Shown here piece after piece: positions 44,001 to 54,819 of a DNA stretch of 64,000 nt (the stretch's first letter is position 1; the number at the start of each line of letters is the position of its first letter). Where the stretch lies: positions 434,001 through 498,000 of the forward strand of contig JBAJFG010000058.1 in assembly GCA_037903475.1 (NCBI GenBank), written 5' to 3'. The notes under the pieces were generated by a model, which made no database searches, was not told the origin of the DNA, and saw only the letters and a list, made by a program, of their open reading frames with translations. Made by a program: the position numbers and the translations under genes. The stretch is from Ancylostoma caninum. Taxonomy: Eukaryota > Nematoda > Chromadorea > Rhabditida > Ancylostomatidae.

Positions 44001-47000
44001 GGAGATTTTTGAGTTAAAGATTTCGCGCTATATCGGGGTTCTTAGGACAATGAACTCATCGACAACGATGAAGTAGCTTGAAACATGCGAAAAACACAGA
44101 AAATGGCGGTATTTCATGTGTGCCCACAGCGCGGACGAGTGTTCCGGGGAGGGTCCCGCCACGAAACCCTGCAAACGGTACGAATTCCATAAACCAGCCT
44201 GCGCTAAACCACATGCGCACATCCTGCCAACTGCGTTAGCTGGCGCGACGGTACCCTTTTGTCCACAGCGGTAGATGTGTCCACGGCAGTACCTTCGCAG
44301 CTAGGCGGGCATCCACGGTGTTCAACTTAGTGTTGCGATTGTCTAGGGCCCGCTACATGGTAAGGGACTCATTTCAGGAGTGAGAATTTCCGTGAGTGCC
44401 ACCTTCAACACCGGAATTCTCTTCTAAGTCGAAAAAATCGGCCCTCTCTCAACCCTCAGGCGATGGTCCACTCGGCGACAGTCAGACGCTATTTCTTGAG
44501 ACACTACATTACACACACAAACAAACAAACACACACACAGACACACACTCAAACTCTCATGGTAGCCTATGCCCACATTTGTCATAACTTTTTTGCCTTC
44601 ACTTACAATGCATCACCACAAACTGACCTGAACGCAGTGCTCGATTCCCTTGTAGTTGTCCGGTTGCGAAGGTGCCCAGTTCTTATAGTCGAATGCTGTT
44701 CCATCTGTCCATGTCCAATCCTTGCTATCGGGATAGTTAGCCTGCGTCAATCCTATCCATGTGAGGTCACTGCCATCTCCATAGTCGTTTCCAGATTCAG
44801 CGATTTCTTAGATTTTAATTTCGATAACAATGTACATTTCCTGTCTTTCACAGCTGACATGAAGAATATTTGGAAGGAAACACACAGAAAACGGCATTGG
44901 AAATATTGGATGGGGATTCTAGCAAGGATGACGTCCATCATCTAAATCTAAATGAATAAATATCATTTCACGGGGCCTGAACTTCATTTTTCCTTCAGTG
45001 GTATTTTTGTCTTTTCCGAGCACACGCGCAAACCAACTGGACACAATATACAACCGAATGAGTGTGTGTATGCGTATGTGTGTTTGTTTGTATATCTGTG
45101 TGTCTGTGTTTGCGCGTGTGTTTAAAGCTGTGAAGACGTCGATACAAAAAAAATGCAATAGCGTCCAACCATTGACAAACGTGTTCTCCTCCACACTATG
45201 AATAGAGGCGAGATGGCCGTTGTTGGATACACAGATCTCTTCAGCATTATCAAAGTCTGCCCATAGGAATCTCTGTAATACTAAACGTTCCATTTAGCCG
45301 TTTTTCTGCCAGGGATCTGTTTTTAACACAGCAAAAAAGAATGCTTAGACAGAGTTCATTCATAAAACAACCTTAGGAAGCCGGACTGATTTGCTTGTAC
45401 GCGGCGGATTTCGTTACGGCGTAGTAAAAACTATCTCGGCGTTTGGGGCAAGTTCGGTTACTAAGAGGAGCTGCAAAGAACGCCCCAGCAGCTCTTCTTC
45501 CTGTTTCTCTTAGTTGATCCTCCGCTCACATCCACATGAGTAAGATAGATGAAAGTGGCAGGTGGAGTGAAGGCCCTTCAGGATAAGCTGAGAGAAACGC
45601 AGCTGCGCTACCTCTAGAACTCCCAACGGTCCAGATGGACTATACATGCGCTCTGTGATAGTGGGGTTGTCCCGGCGCATCATGACGCCGACAGTCTCCT
45701 GCAGTGCACAGGTGCAAATGTTGCATTATTATTGGGTGGAGCAATGAGTTCGTGCGGTTTTCAGTGGGCATCGAAATCATCGAAATTTTATCGATAATCG
45801 AAATTTTTGCGAAGGACCTAAGCAGAACAGCGAAGGACGATAAGTAATTTATATAGCCCATTCCCTCCTCTACAAATGCTGCCAGAAATGGAGCGGCTCC
45901 TCAGTTCCACCCTGGTGAAAACCTTCATTGTTTAAGACGACTCAACTTGTGGTCCTTCTCAACTCTTAGATGGAACTCTATAAAATGCTCAATAAATTGA
46001 TCAAAATAAATTGTTAGGAAGTCCATCAGGCCCGTGGTCAGGAAAGAGTAGGATTGCGTTGTACCCCAGCATCACAGTTATCGTTTTAGCGAGATTTATC
46101 CCAAAAGAGTCACGCGTTCTCAATGCTAGGAGTCACCCCGTACTGAGCTCATGTTCCCATTTTCACAGAACACATACTCATAAGTTGGACATAATAATGC
46201 AGAGAGTTAGCATCCGTAGTGATTCTTCTTTACGTTTACAGCAAAACCGCACGGATATTCGCCCATTTGTTTTGCAATCTACGCCGTCAGGATTAGAGAC
46301 ATTCCCCAGATCGAAATTGAGCTCTCTGAAATGGAAATCCACTTCCACGTTGTCTCTACGGTAGGAAAGCCCTCTTCAGGCTGCATTTTATCTACGACTG
46401 AAGTCGTACACTAAGAGATGTCGGAGGTGCTTGTTCCTGATGATTTTGACGGTCACATCCCATCCGTCCGAAAAGAAGATAAGGCCAGTATTTGGGTAAT
46501 CGTAAAAGATAGAGCTACAAAACAACATACACAGTCAGATGAAGTTCAAATCCAAGGAAGGAAAGGAAATCTAAGTTGAAACAAACTGCACGAACTTATT
46601 GCCCAAGCCAACAGTTCTCTCAGAGTCAAAATATCTTGGATATTCTCAGTCCATACAGTCGTTTCAAGGTTCGTAGTACTAGGTTTAATATGATAATTGC
46701 TTATTGTTAGTATTGGTCATTATAAACCTACACGATAGCACGAATCTGTCGAGGCAAGGTATGCCCACTCGGACTGACAGTGTCCTGGTTCGCCTTAATA
46801 AGATTGATCGGACTGAAGGCAAATTTCCGTATGTCTATGGTGACTCACGCGGAGGAGCTGGGCATGTGGGAGTGGGACAAGTGGGACAAGTGACCGCAGG
46901 ATTGGCGCTTTGCGGTATGGCACAAACGAATGGATAGGCAATGGAGCAGGCTGTTGAATTCCAAGTGCCATCGGGTGCGGATGCTACTGCGCACGTTGCA

Positions 47001-50000
47001 GAAGCCGAAGGTTGACCTTAAGAGGAGGCAGGCTAAATCACATACTTGAAAATGTGAACAAAACTGTATAAAATATGGCGTGAGCTCTTTGAGGTCTGCT
47101 TGTTGGATTCCAAGAACAAAGGCACATATTTTCCTCATGATTTTCAAAAATCTTACCGGGTGCCCAAGCGGTGAATGTGGCACTAGATCCGTCGGAATTG
47201 CTCCAGTTGCCTTGAAGCTTATTCATTCCGACAAAAAACGGCGTCTTGATGTTTTGTGCAACAGCCGATTCTGAACAAGTAGTTCTCTGCATCTCCCTCG
47301 TTTCACATATCTGTCGCCGAGATGAGTTCACGGCGCTACGGAAAAAGTATTGACAGTAAAACCAATCTCTACGGCAACGCCATGGACGCAACTACAACAA
47401 TTTTTTTGAGTAAGATTAAGAACCAAGTAACAAATGATATTCTATAGTTCATTCTCGATTAGGTCTTTTCTTGTCTTGATACACTCGCGGAACGGTACTG
47501 GAAGATTTCCACGGTGCGCCGGCCTAAGGTAATCCGGAGGCTTGTCCATTTACGGACCAGAGCAATTTTCAAAGAAGCGATATTCTTGTGAGATTGAGAC
47601 TCTTGCTTGCAACACTCCCAAAGCAGAGTAATCTAGTTGATCGGGACTGCTCGGTGGCCAGTCTTGGGAAATAATGAAACTGCGAAGAGTTGATTAGCAC
47701 CGCTGTTGCGTTTGAAGAGCCTTATGGGTTGGTGCTGAATCTTGTTGGAACACTTACGAATTGTCGTCAGAATGAGTATTTATTTAAAAAAATGATTCTA
47801 CCTTCTAAAGCGTTAAGTAGTAGGAGCAATTAGAAATTAACGGTCGGAGAAACAAATGGTGCACTCTACGAGCTAAATATTGTGATTACAAAACAGGAAT
47901 AGAATGTTTACGCAGTTTTTTCCTGTTAAAAGCTAGTTGTGCCCGAGCCATGAAAATTTGGACTTTCAGCGCTATCACAAGTGAAAACGACTTGACCACA
48001 TGAGGATCTGTTGCTACTTATATAACGGACCATGTAGAAGCTCTTCATATAGAACATAATAACAGTTAACCTCCAAACCGTTTAATAGCTTTGCAGCTTC
48101 GCAGAAAATCGCTTTCATTCGCGAAGCGCGGCGAAGCTGCGCTCCGTGTTCTTGAGTTTACCTAGCCCGGAGGTAACGTGGCACACGGGTCCGAGACAGA
48201 GTTTCGAAATTACTTCACAATACGAATAAAAATCTTGCATAAGTTTATTTTTAATTGTCCATTTTCATATTATTTTTAATATAATTTTTCTTCATTACTT
48301 ATTGTTATAATTAATATTTTTATTAATTTTATTTTCCATGAGGGTCCTCAAACCGGCGGAATCCCCACGTTCCTCCCCCCACGGAAAATAAAATTCATAA
48401 AGACATTAATTATAATAATAAATAATTAATAAGAATTATATTAAAAATAATAATAAAAACGCACCAATACAAATTTTCTATTTGCATTGTAAAGTAATTC
48501 AACAATTTGGCGAACAATTCTCGGGGGGGGGCCTCCCGCCCCCCCCCTCCCCTTGCGTCCGCCACTGAGCGAAGCGGACCTCTTCACGAGGATCAATCTG
48601 GTACTCGTTCAGGATGCGCGACATATACTCGTCGAGCTTTTTCATCCTCCCATTCTTACTGAGGAAAGGGATGGTCTGACGGCAATTACCGGCGAGGTTC
48701 TACGAAACCAAATATGTTGTTTTGAATGGGTGCTCTTTGATTGTTGTCATTTGTTGGGGGTCGCAAACCCTAGGAAGACCTATGCGACATTTTTTACTTT
48801 CGAAGTAAGACACACGACGTCGAAAAATCCGGGGCAGCTTCGCGGTATGCGTTTGCTCACACTTCCTTAGCCGAAACTACAATGGTATTCCGAGCTATTC
48901 CTGCTGCGATGCCGCCTAGTTTTAGCTCGGTGAAGCGAGTTTGACAAAAAAATTTGTTTTGCCCTCTTTCGTTCCAGAACTAAAATTTCACCAAAAACTG
49001 ATCTTCCTTCAAAATGCATTATGTATTTGAAAAGGCCATAAAATTTGCTATAAAACCATATACAACTTTCCATAGCGATCATAAGAAATGTCGGAAGTTT
49101 TCTGCACCGAAGATGAAGCAGAGAAAAACGCGCATTATTTTTGCACCAACCTAATATATCTATTAAACAAAGCGCCGTAAGGGGGCTAGAGCGGTTGGAG
49201 ATACGGGGCGGCACTCATAGACACCGCAATCTTGATGCGCAGACTGTGGGGCGGAATGGCCGATTTTTAGGGACTCAGGCGCATTCGTTTCGGGACTCTC
49301 AATTACGTCACGGCTGGCTCTCCCGCGTGCACGGGATGGTGATTTCATCACCTTCGCCGGCGGTCTCGCCGCATAGGAATGAGGGAGTGTTTACGAGCTT
49401 TCCTGCTGCACAATGTACGCAGCAGGAAAACCACCCTTCCACTGTTGCGACGCTGTGTGCACTAGCAGGAGGAAATGGACCGGTGCTATGAGAGCTGCCG
49501 CGTCTCGGAAGCTTCCGGGAAGCTGGACCTGCACGGTCGCCTCATCTGGTGGATGCTATTGCCGCATCCCCTGTTGAATTCTCGCGGCGATTGTGTAGTC
49601 ACGACATCCGTTCGTTTCGAGAAAGGGCCCGCCGTGGCCCAGTGCTGTGGGGAAAGCCATGACGTGGATCCAGCTATGGAGAAAAGGCCCGCAAGGGCCC
49701 AATGTTGCGGGGGACGCCAGGATACGGGTCCACCGATGGAGAAAAGGCCGGCCGTGGCCCACTGGTGCGGGAAACTCCATGACACGGGTATACCGATGAA
49801 GAAAGGGTCCACGGTGGCCCAGTGCTGTGGGGAACTCAATGACACGGGTCCACCGATGAGAAAGGGCCCGCCGTGGCCCAATGGTGCGGCGGACGCCGAG
49901 ATACGGGTCCACCGATGGAGGAAGGGCCCGCCGTGGCCCAGTGCTGTGGGGAACGCCACGAAACGGGTCCACCGATGAGGAAGGGCCCGCCGTGGCCCAA

Positions 50001-50941
50001 TGGTGCGGCGGACGCCATGACATGGGTCCAGCTATGGAAAAAAAGGCCCGCTAGGGCCCAATGGTGCGGATGACGCCAGGATACGGGTCCACCAATGGAG
50101 AAAAGGCCCGCCGTGGCCCACTGGTGCGGGAAACTCCATGACACGGGTCCACCGATGAAGAAAGGGCCCGCAGTGGCCCAGTGGTGCGGCGGACGCCGAG
50201 ATACGGGTCCACCGATGGAGAAAGGGCCCGCCGTGGCCCAGTGCTGTGGGGAACGCCATGACGTGAGTCCAGCTATGGAGAAAAAGCCCGCTCGGGCCCA
50301 GTGGTGCGAGGGACGCCAAGATACAGGTCCACCGATGGAGGAAGGGCCTACCGTGGCCCAATTGTGTGGAGGACGTCAGGATACGGGTTCACTTCAGTGT
50401 TGAGAATGCCAGGATGCGAACGCGCCCCTGGAGAACGGATCCGGCTTGCCTTAACTGTGAGGAAGGCGCCAGAATGCGGGCGCTCTGATGAAGGAAGGGC
50501 CCGCCGTGGCCCAGTACTATGGATAACACCAGGATACGGGTCCGCCAATATAGGATTGGCCGGCTGTGACTCAGTAAAGTGGAGAATACCAGGATACGGT
50601 TCAGGCCTAATAGTGAAGATGGCGCCAGAATATGGGTCCACCGATGGAGGAAAGCTGCGGCCCAGTAGTGTGGAAAACACTCGGATACGATTTCGCTTTG
50701 TCCAATAGTGTGGGGAACGGCAGGATACAGTTCCGCCGATGGAGAACGCCTCTGCGTTGGCCCGATAGTGAGAAATCCGCACGAATACGCCATAGACTTC
50801 TCATTCTCATACTCAACTCATAAGAAGGACTTTATGTTTGGGCCCATTGGAAGATTGGTTCTGCTTCTCTATCAATTTTCTAGAGATTTGGCAAGTGTGA
50901 AGCGTTTGCAGATGTCCCAAGTGGCTGCCCCACCCCACCTA

Positions 50942-50997
<56 letters not shown>

Positions 50998-51470
50998 TTC
51001 AGTGTTGAGAATGCCAGGATGCCTTTATCCGAATCTGAACGTCACTTATCCACAACGGGTCCATAAACACCAATTGTTTTAAAACCTACCGGCTAACATT
51101 GCATTCTCGAATCCATTGGTTACCGACACTACATGTCCTTTATTAGCAGCACATGCATCCTCAGCAAGCCCGAATGGTTGTGGATCTGACACAAATAAGT
51201 AGCACCTGAACTGCAAGAATTAGCCGGCAACGAAAACAGTATTATCAATTACTTTTAAGTTCTTTCTCTAATCATCCACAGAAAAACGTTTTGAAATTTT
51301 TATCCAGCTAGCAGTTCTGGTGAGCAAAATGACTCAGTTCAAGCAGTTAAAGGTAAAAAAATGATGAGATAGGTATTGCATATTTACCTATTAAACTCTG
51401 GATGGTATGCTGTGCCTACCGGACATTCCGCAAGCACCGAAGAAAGAATTGCGAACAGAAGCACAAACAT
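41092..51470 (-). CDS. Secreted double C-type lectin domain protein, gene D (complete)
   Basis: Eight exons on the minus strand: 51470-51388, 51205-51090, 47270-47157, 47016-46849, 46793-46732, 45272-45170, 44806-44628, 41211-41092. They give 314 aa in open phase with GT-AG introns. The ATG at 51470 opens the signal peptide MFVLLFAILSSVLA followed by ECPVGT; an in-frame ATG at 51485 would add MPFSA. CTLD1 runs from CYLFVSDPQPFGLAEDAC to YPFVCAIP and has no EPN/QPD. A Cys/Pro linker follows (TCPTCPTPTCPAPP). CTLD2 has RFLWADFDNAEEIC, LTWIGL, WAPSQPD and HWNDMPC, the galactose-type Ca2+ set, ending CKKPALH. Introns 2 (3.8 kb) and 7 (3.4 kb) are packed with the composite minisatellite, MITEs and microsatellites in opposite orientations. 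The gene remains open despite this. Confidence 0.9.
41740..41925 (-). repeat. Composite repeat fragment (diverged monomers)
   Basis: Phrases like GGCGTTCTCCACACTATTAG and GACCTGTACGCTGGCG match the minus-orientation monomers starting at 42.5 kb. Three or four decayed units, within intron 7 of gene D. Confidence 0.6.
41935..42150 (-). repeat. Dispersed repeat shared with 48080-48215
   Basis: On the minus strand it contains ACGTGGCTCACAGGTCCGAG next to GGCAGAG. The plus strand near 48170 has AACGTGGCACACGGGTCCGA next to GACAGAG. Both also carry GCTTTGCAGC...CTTCGCAGA blocks. Nature unknown. Confidence 0.5.
42460..43780 (-). repeat. Composite repeat copy 3, minus orientation, with tail
   Basis: Monomers such as GACCCGTATCCTGGCG...CACCACTGGGCCACGGCGG recur about every 60 bp, the reverse complement of the monomer at 49.6 kb. 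The tail at 42460-42560, read on the minus strand (GCGTCTGCGTTGGCCC ... GATAAGAAGGA), matches the tail of copy 2 at 50740-50840. The array is interrupted by a MITE at 43134-43403. No head segment was found beyond 43780. It lies inside intron 7 of lectin gene D. Confidence 0.82.
43134..43403 (-). mobile_element. hAT-like MITE, copy 3
   Basis: 270 bp with perfect 15-bp terminal repeats CAGTGGCGGACGCAG and an exact 8-bp duplication CCGGACCC (43126-43133, 43404-43411). Read on the minus strand its interior follows copy 1 (GAGAACGGGTTGGCAAATTT). It has the best ends of the family. Confidence 0.92.
43984..44408. mobile_element. TTAA-type element, short family, copy 1
   Basis: About 425 bp starting TTAAAGGCAGTACTCACGG and ending GTGAGTGCCACCTTCAA; the right edge has decayed from TTTAA. 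It is similar end to end with 56220-56663. No coding capacity. Confidence 0.78.
44508..44552. repeat. CA-rich microsatellite
   Basis: Runs of ACACAC and ACAAACAAAC in intron 7 of gene D. A GT-rich counterpart lies at 45058-45121 in the neighbouring intron. Confidence 0.85.
47460..47765 (-). pseudogene. mariner (DD37D-like) transposase relic
   Basis: On the minus strand, with frame changes, residues recall the C-terminal half of the transposase at 13.3 kb: WKCSNKIQHQP (for WCFQQDSAPAH), then LDYSALGVLQARVSIS (for NFSVWSVVESKACS), then SQEYRFFENCSGP and FPVPFRECI. It is strongly decayed, has no TIR, and lies in intron 2 of lectin gene D. Confidence 0.5.
48080..48215 (+). repeat. Dispersed repeat shared with 41935-42150
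   Basis: Contains AGCTTTGCAGCTTCGCAGA and GTAACGTGGCACACGGGTCC, matching the inverted segment at 41935-42150. It directly precedes the hAT-like MITE remnants. Confidence 0.5.
48216..48567. mobile_element. Head-to-head fusion of two truncated hAT-like MITEs
   Basis: The first half (TTTCGAAATTACTTCACAATA onward) follows copy 1 in plus orientation. From about 48385 the second half runs in the opposite orientation and ends with the intact TIR CTTGCGTCCGCCACTG at 48567. The left TIR is missing and no 8-bp duplication is left. Confidence 0.7.
49263..49600 (+). repeat. Composite repeat copy 2, head segment
   Basis: Related to 17131-17460 (GTGATTTCATCACCTTCGC, CGGCGGTCTCGCC, GCAGGAAAACCACCCTTCCA, GCATCCCCTGTTGAA). 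It precedes the minisatellite directly. Confidence 0.8.
49612..50800 (+). repeat. Composite repeat copy 2, 60-bp minisatellite with tail
   Basis: Thirteen or so well-aligned 59-61-bp monomers up to about 50400, then more diverged ones. The core consensus is GGGCCCGCCGTGGCCCAGTG...GGACGCCAGGATACGGGTCC...ACCGATGGAG. Variant types recur in order, giving a higher-order arrangement: the variant ending CCAGCTATGGA appears near 49675, 50035 and 50275. The tail 50740-50840 matches copy 3. Because the unit is a multiple of three, repeats of about 20 residues appear in several frames on both strands. They are not genes. Confidence 0.9.
50943..50995. repeat. (TA)n microsatellite
   Basis: About 26 uninterrupted TA units. 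The sequence right after it (ACTTCAGTGTTGAGAATGCC and on) repeats 50391-50417. Confidence 0.95.
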
Positions 51471-51485
51471 CGCAGAGAATGGCAT

Positions 51486-52385
51486 CCAGCTTATCGTGCT
51501 TCTATGTTGTGGGCGATAAGGCAAGCGTGCAGCTCACCGTTTGATTAGGGGAGAAGTTTTGTGTTGTGAAAATTCCCTGCGACCTAGGTAACATAAGGCG
51601 CAGAGAGTATTACCAAGGAATATCCCGGGAAACAAGTCCATAAGAGAAAAGGAACATAATCACATACGGCTATTTAGAGTGGGTTTCTTCCCTTCGGGAA
51701 CAGTTTCGAGAAGGCCTGCTGAGTGCCCTGCTAATGAGCAGTAAGTAACCCAGGACGACTTTATTATATGCCTCGAATTGATCAATATTCAGCAGATTAG
51801 TATTCCTGCGGGTGGTTGGCAAAACGTTCTCTGAGAGCTGCATATAAAGTAGTCAGGCATATTTCTTTTAAGATATAAGGTGATCACTCCTTAACTCCTT
51901 GAAATTTCTCCCTAACTAGCCAAAACCATTCTCGTCTCTTGTACTGGGCTAGGATTCATGTAACGATAACAAAGCAAACCAATGATGGTTAGCGTGATTT
52001 GTTATTGTAATGACGACGCAGAACTGAGAGACGCAGCAGGCAAAAGTTGGTTTGCTAGCCTGGGTTTGCTTATGGTTATTGTTGAATCCCAGCCCTGGAG
52101 TCGATTGCTGCCGGACTTCTTATAGCTTCCCGCTTAAGACGGGTTGAGGGACGGCACCCCAAATCTGACCATATCTCGGTCTCGGAATAAGCTATAAGAA
52201 CGTGATCCGAATGTGATGAGGCGTGATGCGAATTCTGCTCCTTACCTCAATTCTCCAATTCCGGAGGGAATTGGAATTGATTGATTCTGGAAGCAAATAT
52301 TGCTCCAGATTTCTGTGAACCCTAAACTTACACTAAAATTCAGAGTTCAACAGCGGTCCATAGAATTTTCATCAAACAACTTACC
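51486..52385. other. Upstream of lectin gene D, nothing recognised
   Basis: Expected to contain the promoter of gene D. No core motif, repeat or open frame of note. Confidence 0.4.
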
Positions 52386-53163
52386 TTAATTGCAGCAACC
52401 ATGGAAAATTCCGTCTCTGAGATTGTAGCAGAATGATAGATTTTCGACTATGAGGAGTACGGATGAAGTGTCCAACCCCGCCAAAACTCACCCAGAAATG
52501 GTTTTCGGATTCTTCTGTATTGGTAGTTTAGAGCATCACGAAAGAGTTACACATATGAGATCGAACAAAAAAGTCGATAACGCTGCCATCATTGCCACCT
52601 ATTTTCTTTGTGTCATCGGATATTTGGCTAACAAAGCAGTTTTCCTGGAAAAGAAAGAGAGCAGAGAGAAAGAAAATGAGATCTTCAACATAAACACATA
52701 ACTAGGGAAAAGAACAGAACCATATGGTAATTTTAAAAGCTAAATGATTTGGATACACACGATATTTAAGAAATTGGATGTTCTGAGTGAGAAAAGGGCA
52801 TTATAGAGATTAGTATTAATTGGAAAGAAAGTAAATGGAGGAAACCCTTGCACAGAAATGTAATTCTTGTCGAAATGGGTAATGAAAAGGTCAATGTGAA
52901 AGACTGTCACTCGAAATGATTTCCCAATCAGCAGACAGTTGCTATTTTTCGCGTTCCAAGGATGATTTTGGAGCGCGGTGGTAGCATGAGAACTCGTAAA
53001 ACTTACTGCCTTCTGATCCTGCTGATCCAGGTATTACGTGTAGTTACTCGTGATGGGAAAAGTTATGACTGGTACTTTCATTGCAATATTGACCCCACCG
53101 TCGATTGGATCACGATTGGATCAAGATCTAAGAAGCGAAAATTTCCGTGGGTGCTGCCTTTAA
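52386..53163 (+). mobile_element. TTAA-flanked non-autonomous element, long family, copy 2
   Basis: 778 bp, colinear with 23681-24456. TTAA at both edges; the right TIR is clear (CGTGGGTGCTGCCTTTAA) and the left TIR is worn. It keeps the hairpin and an uninterrupted 3' open frame. Confidence 0.78.
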
Positions 53164-53225
53164 AATCTATTCTTTCCAATATTGGTAATATGATTATCTT
53201 TGAGAAAGGTTGCTCGTTTCAGTGA
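52989..53225 (+). CDS. Short open frame with signal-peptide-like N-terminus inside a TTAA element
   Basis: 78 codons starting MRTRKTYCLLILLIQVLRVV, a charged start followed by a hydrophobic stretch as in a signal peptide, then GKSYDWYFHCNIDPTVDW. The frame runs across the right TIR of the element and ends outside it, so the last part cannot be native. The sister copy at 24.3 kb has the same start but a TAG. I do not recognise a family. It may be a host exon fragment captured by the element, or chance. Confidence 0.3.
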   Translation, partial: RTRKTYCLLILLIQVLRVVTRDGKSYDWYFHCNIDPTVDWITIGSRSKKRKFPWVLPLKSILSNIGNMIIFEKGCSFQ

Positions 53226-53425
53226 GTAGTAAAATCGCCGCGTCCATTAACTTACAGCAAAAAAAGTTTAAAAAAAAGGTCTTCAGCACAACTTTCTCAT
53301 ATCACTTCTTCCAAAATCAACTATTTCTAGTTTTGTTTGCACTGCTATATTCGGGTGGTGTCGCGCTATCAAATTGCATAAGCCTCTGAATTCTTCACCC
53401 CCTTTCGAATTTTAACTGGAATAAT

Positions 53426-53453
53426 ATCAGGTTGGTGCGAAATTAATTGCCGA
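53426..53453. repeat. mariner-like terminal repeat remnant
   Basis: TCAGGTTGGTGCGAAATTAA closely resembles the ends of irritans/cecropia-type mariners (AGGTTGGTGC start). No partner end or transposase was recognised. The flanking 53164-54819 shows nothing else. Confidence 0.4.
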
Positions 53454-54819
53454 AACGAACACTCCAGTTCAAGGCTCGAACACAACTTCGCCAATCAGTT
53501 TAGCACCCATTCAATTTGGCAGATCCTTCCCAATAATTCAGTGCATATTCCATGCCTTTACAACAAAAACCGATATAGCGACAATTCACAAGCTTCTGGA
53601 GAGCGATTTCAGCATGCTCCAGATCAGCAATGTGCTGCTCACGCAGTTTTGCACCTGGAACTTAGAAAAAAAGATACTCAGTAAGGAAAGGGTCTGACGA
53701 TTGAGGAGGATGAAGGCGAATCTCGATGCCTTACTGCGCCAGTTTTTGCCGGGTGAATATTTGAGTGGGAGGCTTAGCGCCACCTTGGAGTGGAAAACGT
53801 CATTCTGTTCATCACTGCCTACCATATCTACTGCAGATTTTTGGAGATTAACTCGAATTTACAGCACTAGGAGTCTGCTGTGAATGCGTAACTAGGTTTG
53901 AGACGGCTGCGGTCAGTCACACCTTTACAGCACCACTAAACCCTTAACACAACCTCTTTGAAGCGAAAACTTTGTTTAGGAGAACTTAGAAGTGGGAAAA
54001 CGTCCTTGCCCCTACCCATCCGCACTACTTGTTATCGTACAGAAACCGATTTTCCTCTACGCTAATTATATGGCCTAGAAATGAGTCGTTTTGCGACGAA
54101 CAATCAATTTTGAAACGATGTCACGCTAGGTGAGACGCTGGTCATCAGTCAGATCCTGTGGTGTTCACATCCGCGTCTTTGTTATCCAGCTGATTGAGGT
54201 CAGATGTTTTGAAACTGTAATCTAGTGAGCATTCATCCTCGCCCTCGTCGTCCAAATGGTAAGATCCGGTTTGGGTTCCACGGCTGTCCTCAACGCCCGA
54301 TTGTCAAGCGACATCCCACGGCCACGACTATGGTAGTTTTCGAGTTTAAAATTGTAGGAAGAAAACTTCTCGAACCCATAGCTCACTGTCCATTGAGAAA
54401 CCGACTCTGGGACTAAACAAATGCAAGATTACCGGACACCTCCGGTTCATAGTATTTGAGTTTGAATTCACTAACCATGACCACCTGAAAATCGCGTCGC
54501 CTCATCAATTATGCGCAACTCCATAAAAAGCTACTGAAAAGATCTAGCCAGAATATCCAAGTGGCTCTTGAAAGAAGAGGAAAAGTCTCTTCAGCATGTC
54601 ACACAATTATGATTGGAATTGCTCAAATTCCACAGGAGAGGAAAGTTTATTTGTGCATACTCAAAAACGGCAAATAATTTCGCACGAACCTGATAACAAG
54701 GGTCAAACTGTAGGATCCCCCTATTCCGGCCGCCATCTTTTCATTCCCCCCTCTGCTCCCGCATGTTTTCTCTGTAAGCTGAGCAGTTTCAAGTAAGAAG
54801 ACATAGCAGAAACGCATTA

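Noticed and set aside
44998..45201. Val/Cys-rich plus-strand frame
   Set aside because: Comes from a GT-rich microsatellite in an intron of lectin gene D.
49612..50400. CRISPR-like array
   Set aside because: The period is about 60 bp but the whole unit repeats with variants. There are no unique spacers, and the genome is eukaryotic.
49475..50403. Open frames of 100-167 codons with 20-residue repeats on both strands
   Set aside because: They arise because the minisatellite unit is about 60 bp, a multiple of three. Frames are interrupted whenever a monomer is 59 or 61 bp and occur equally on both strands.
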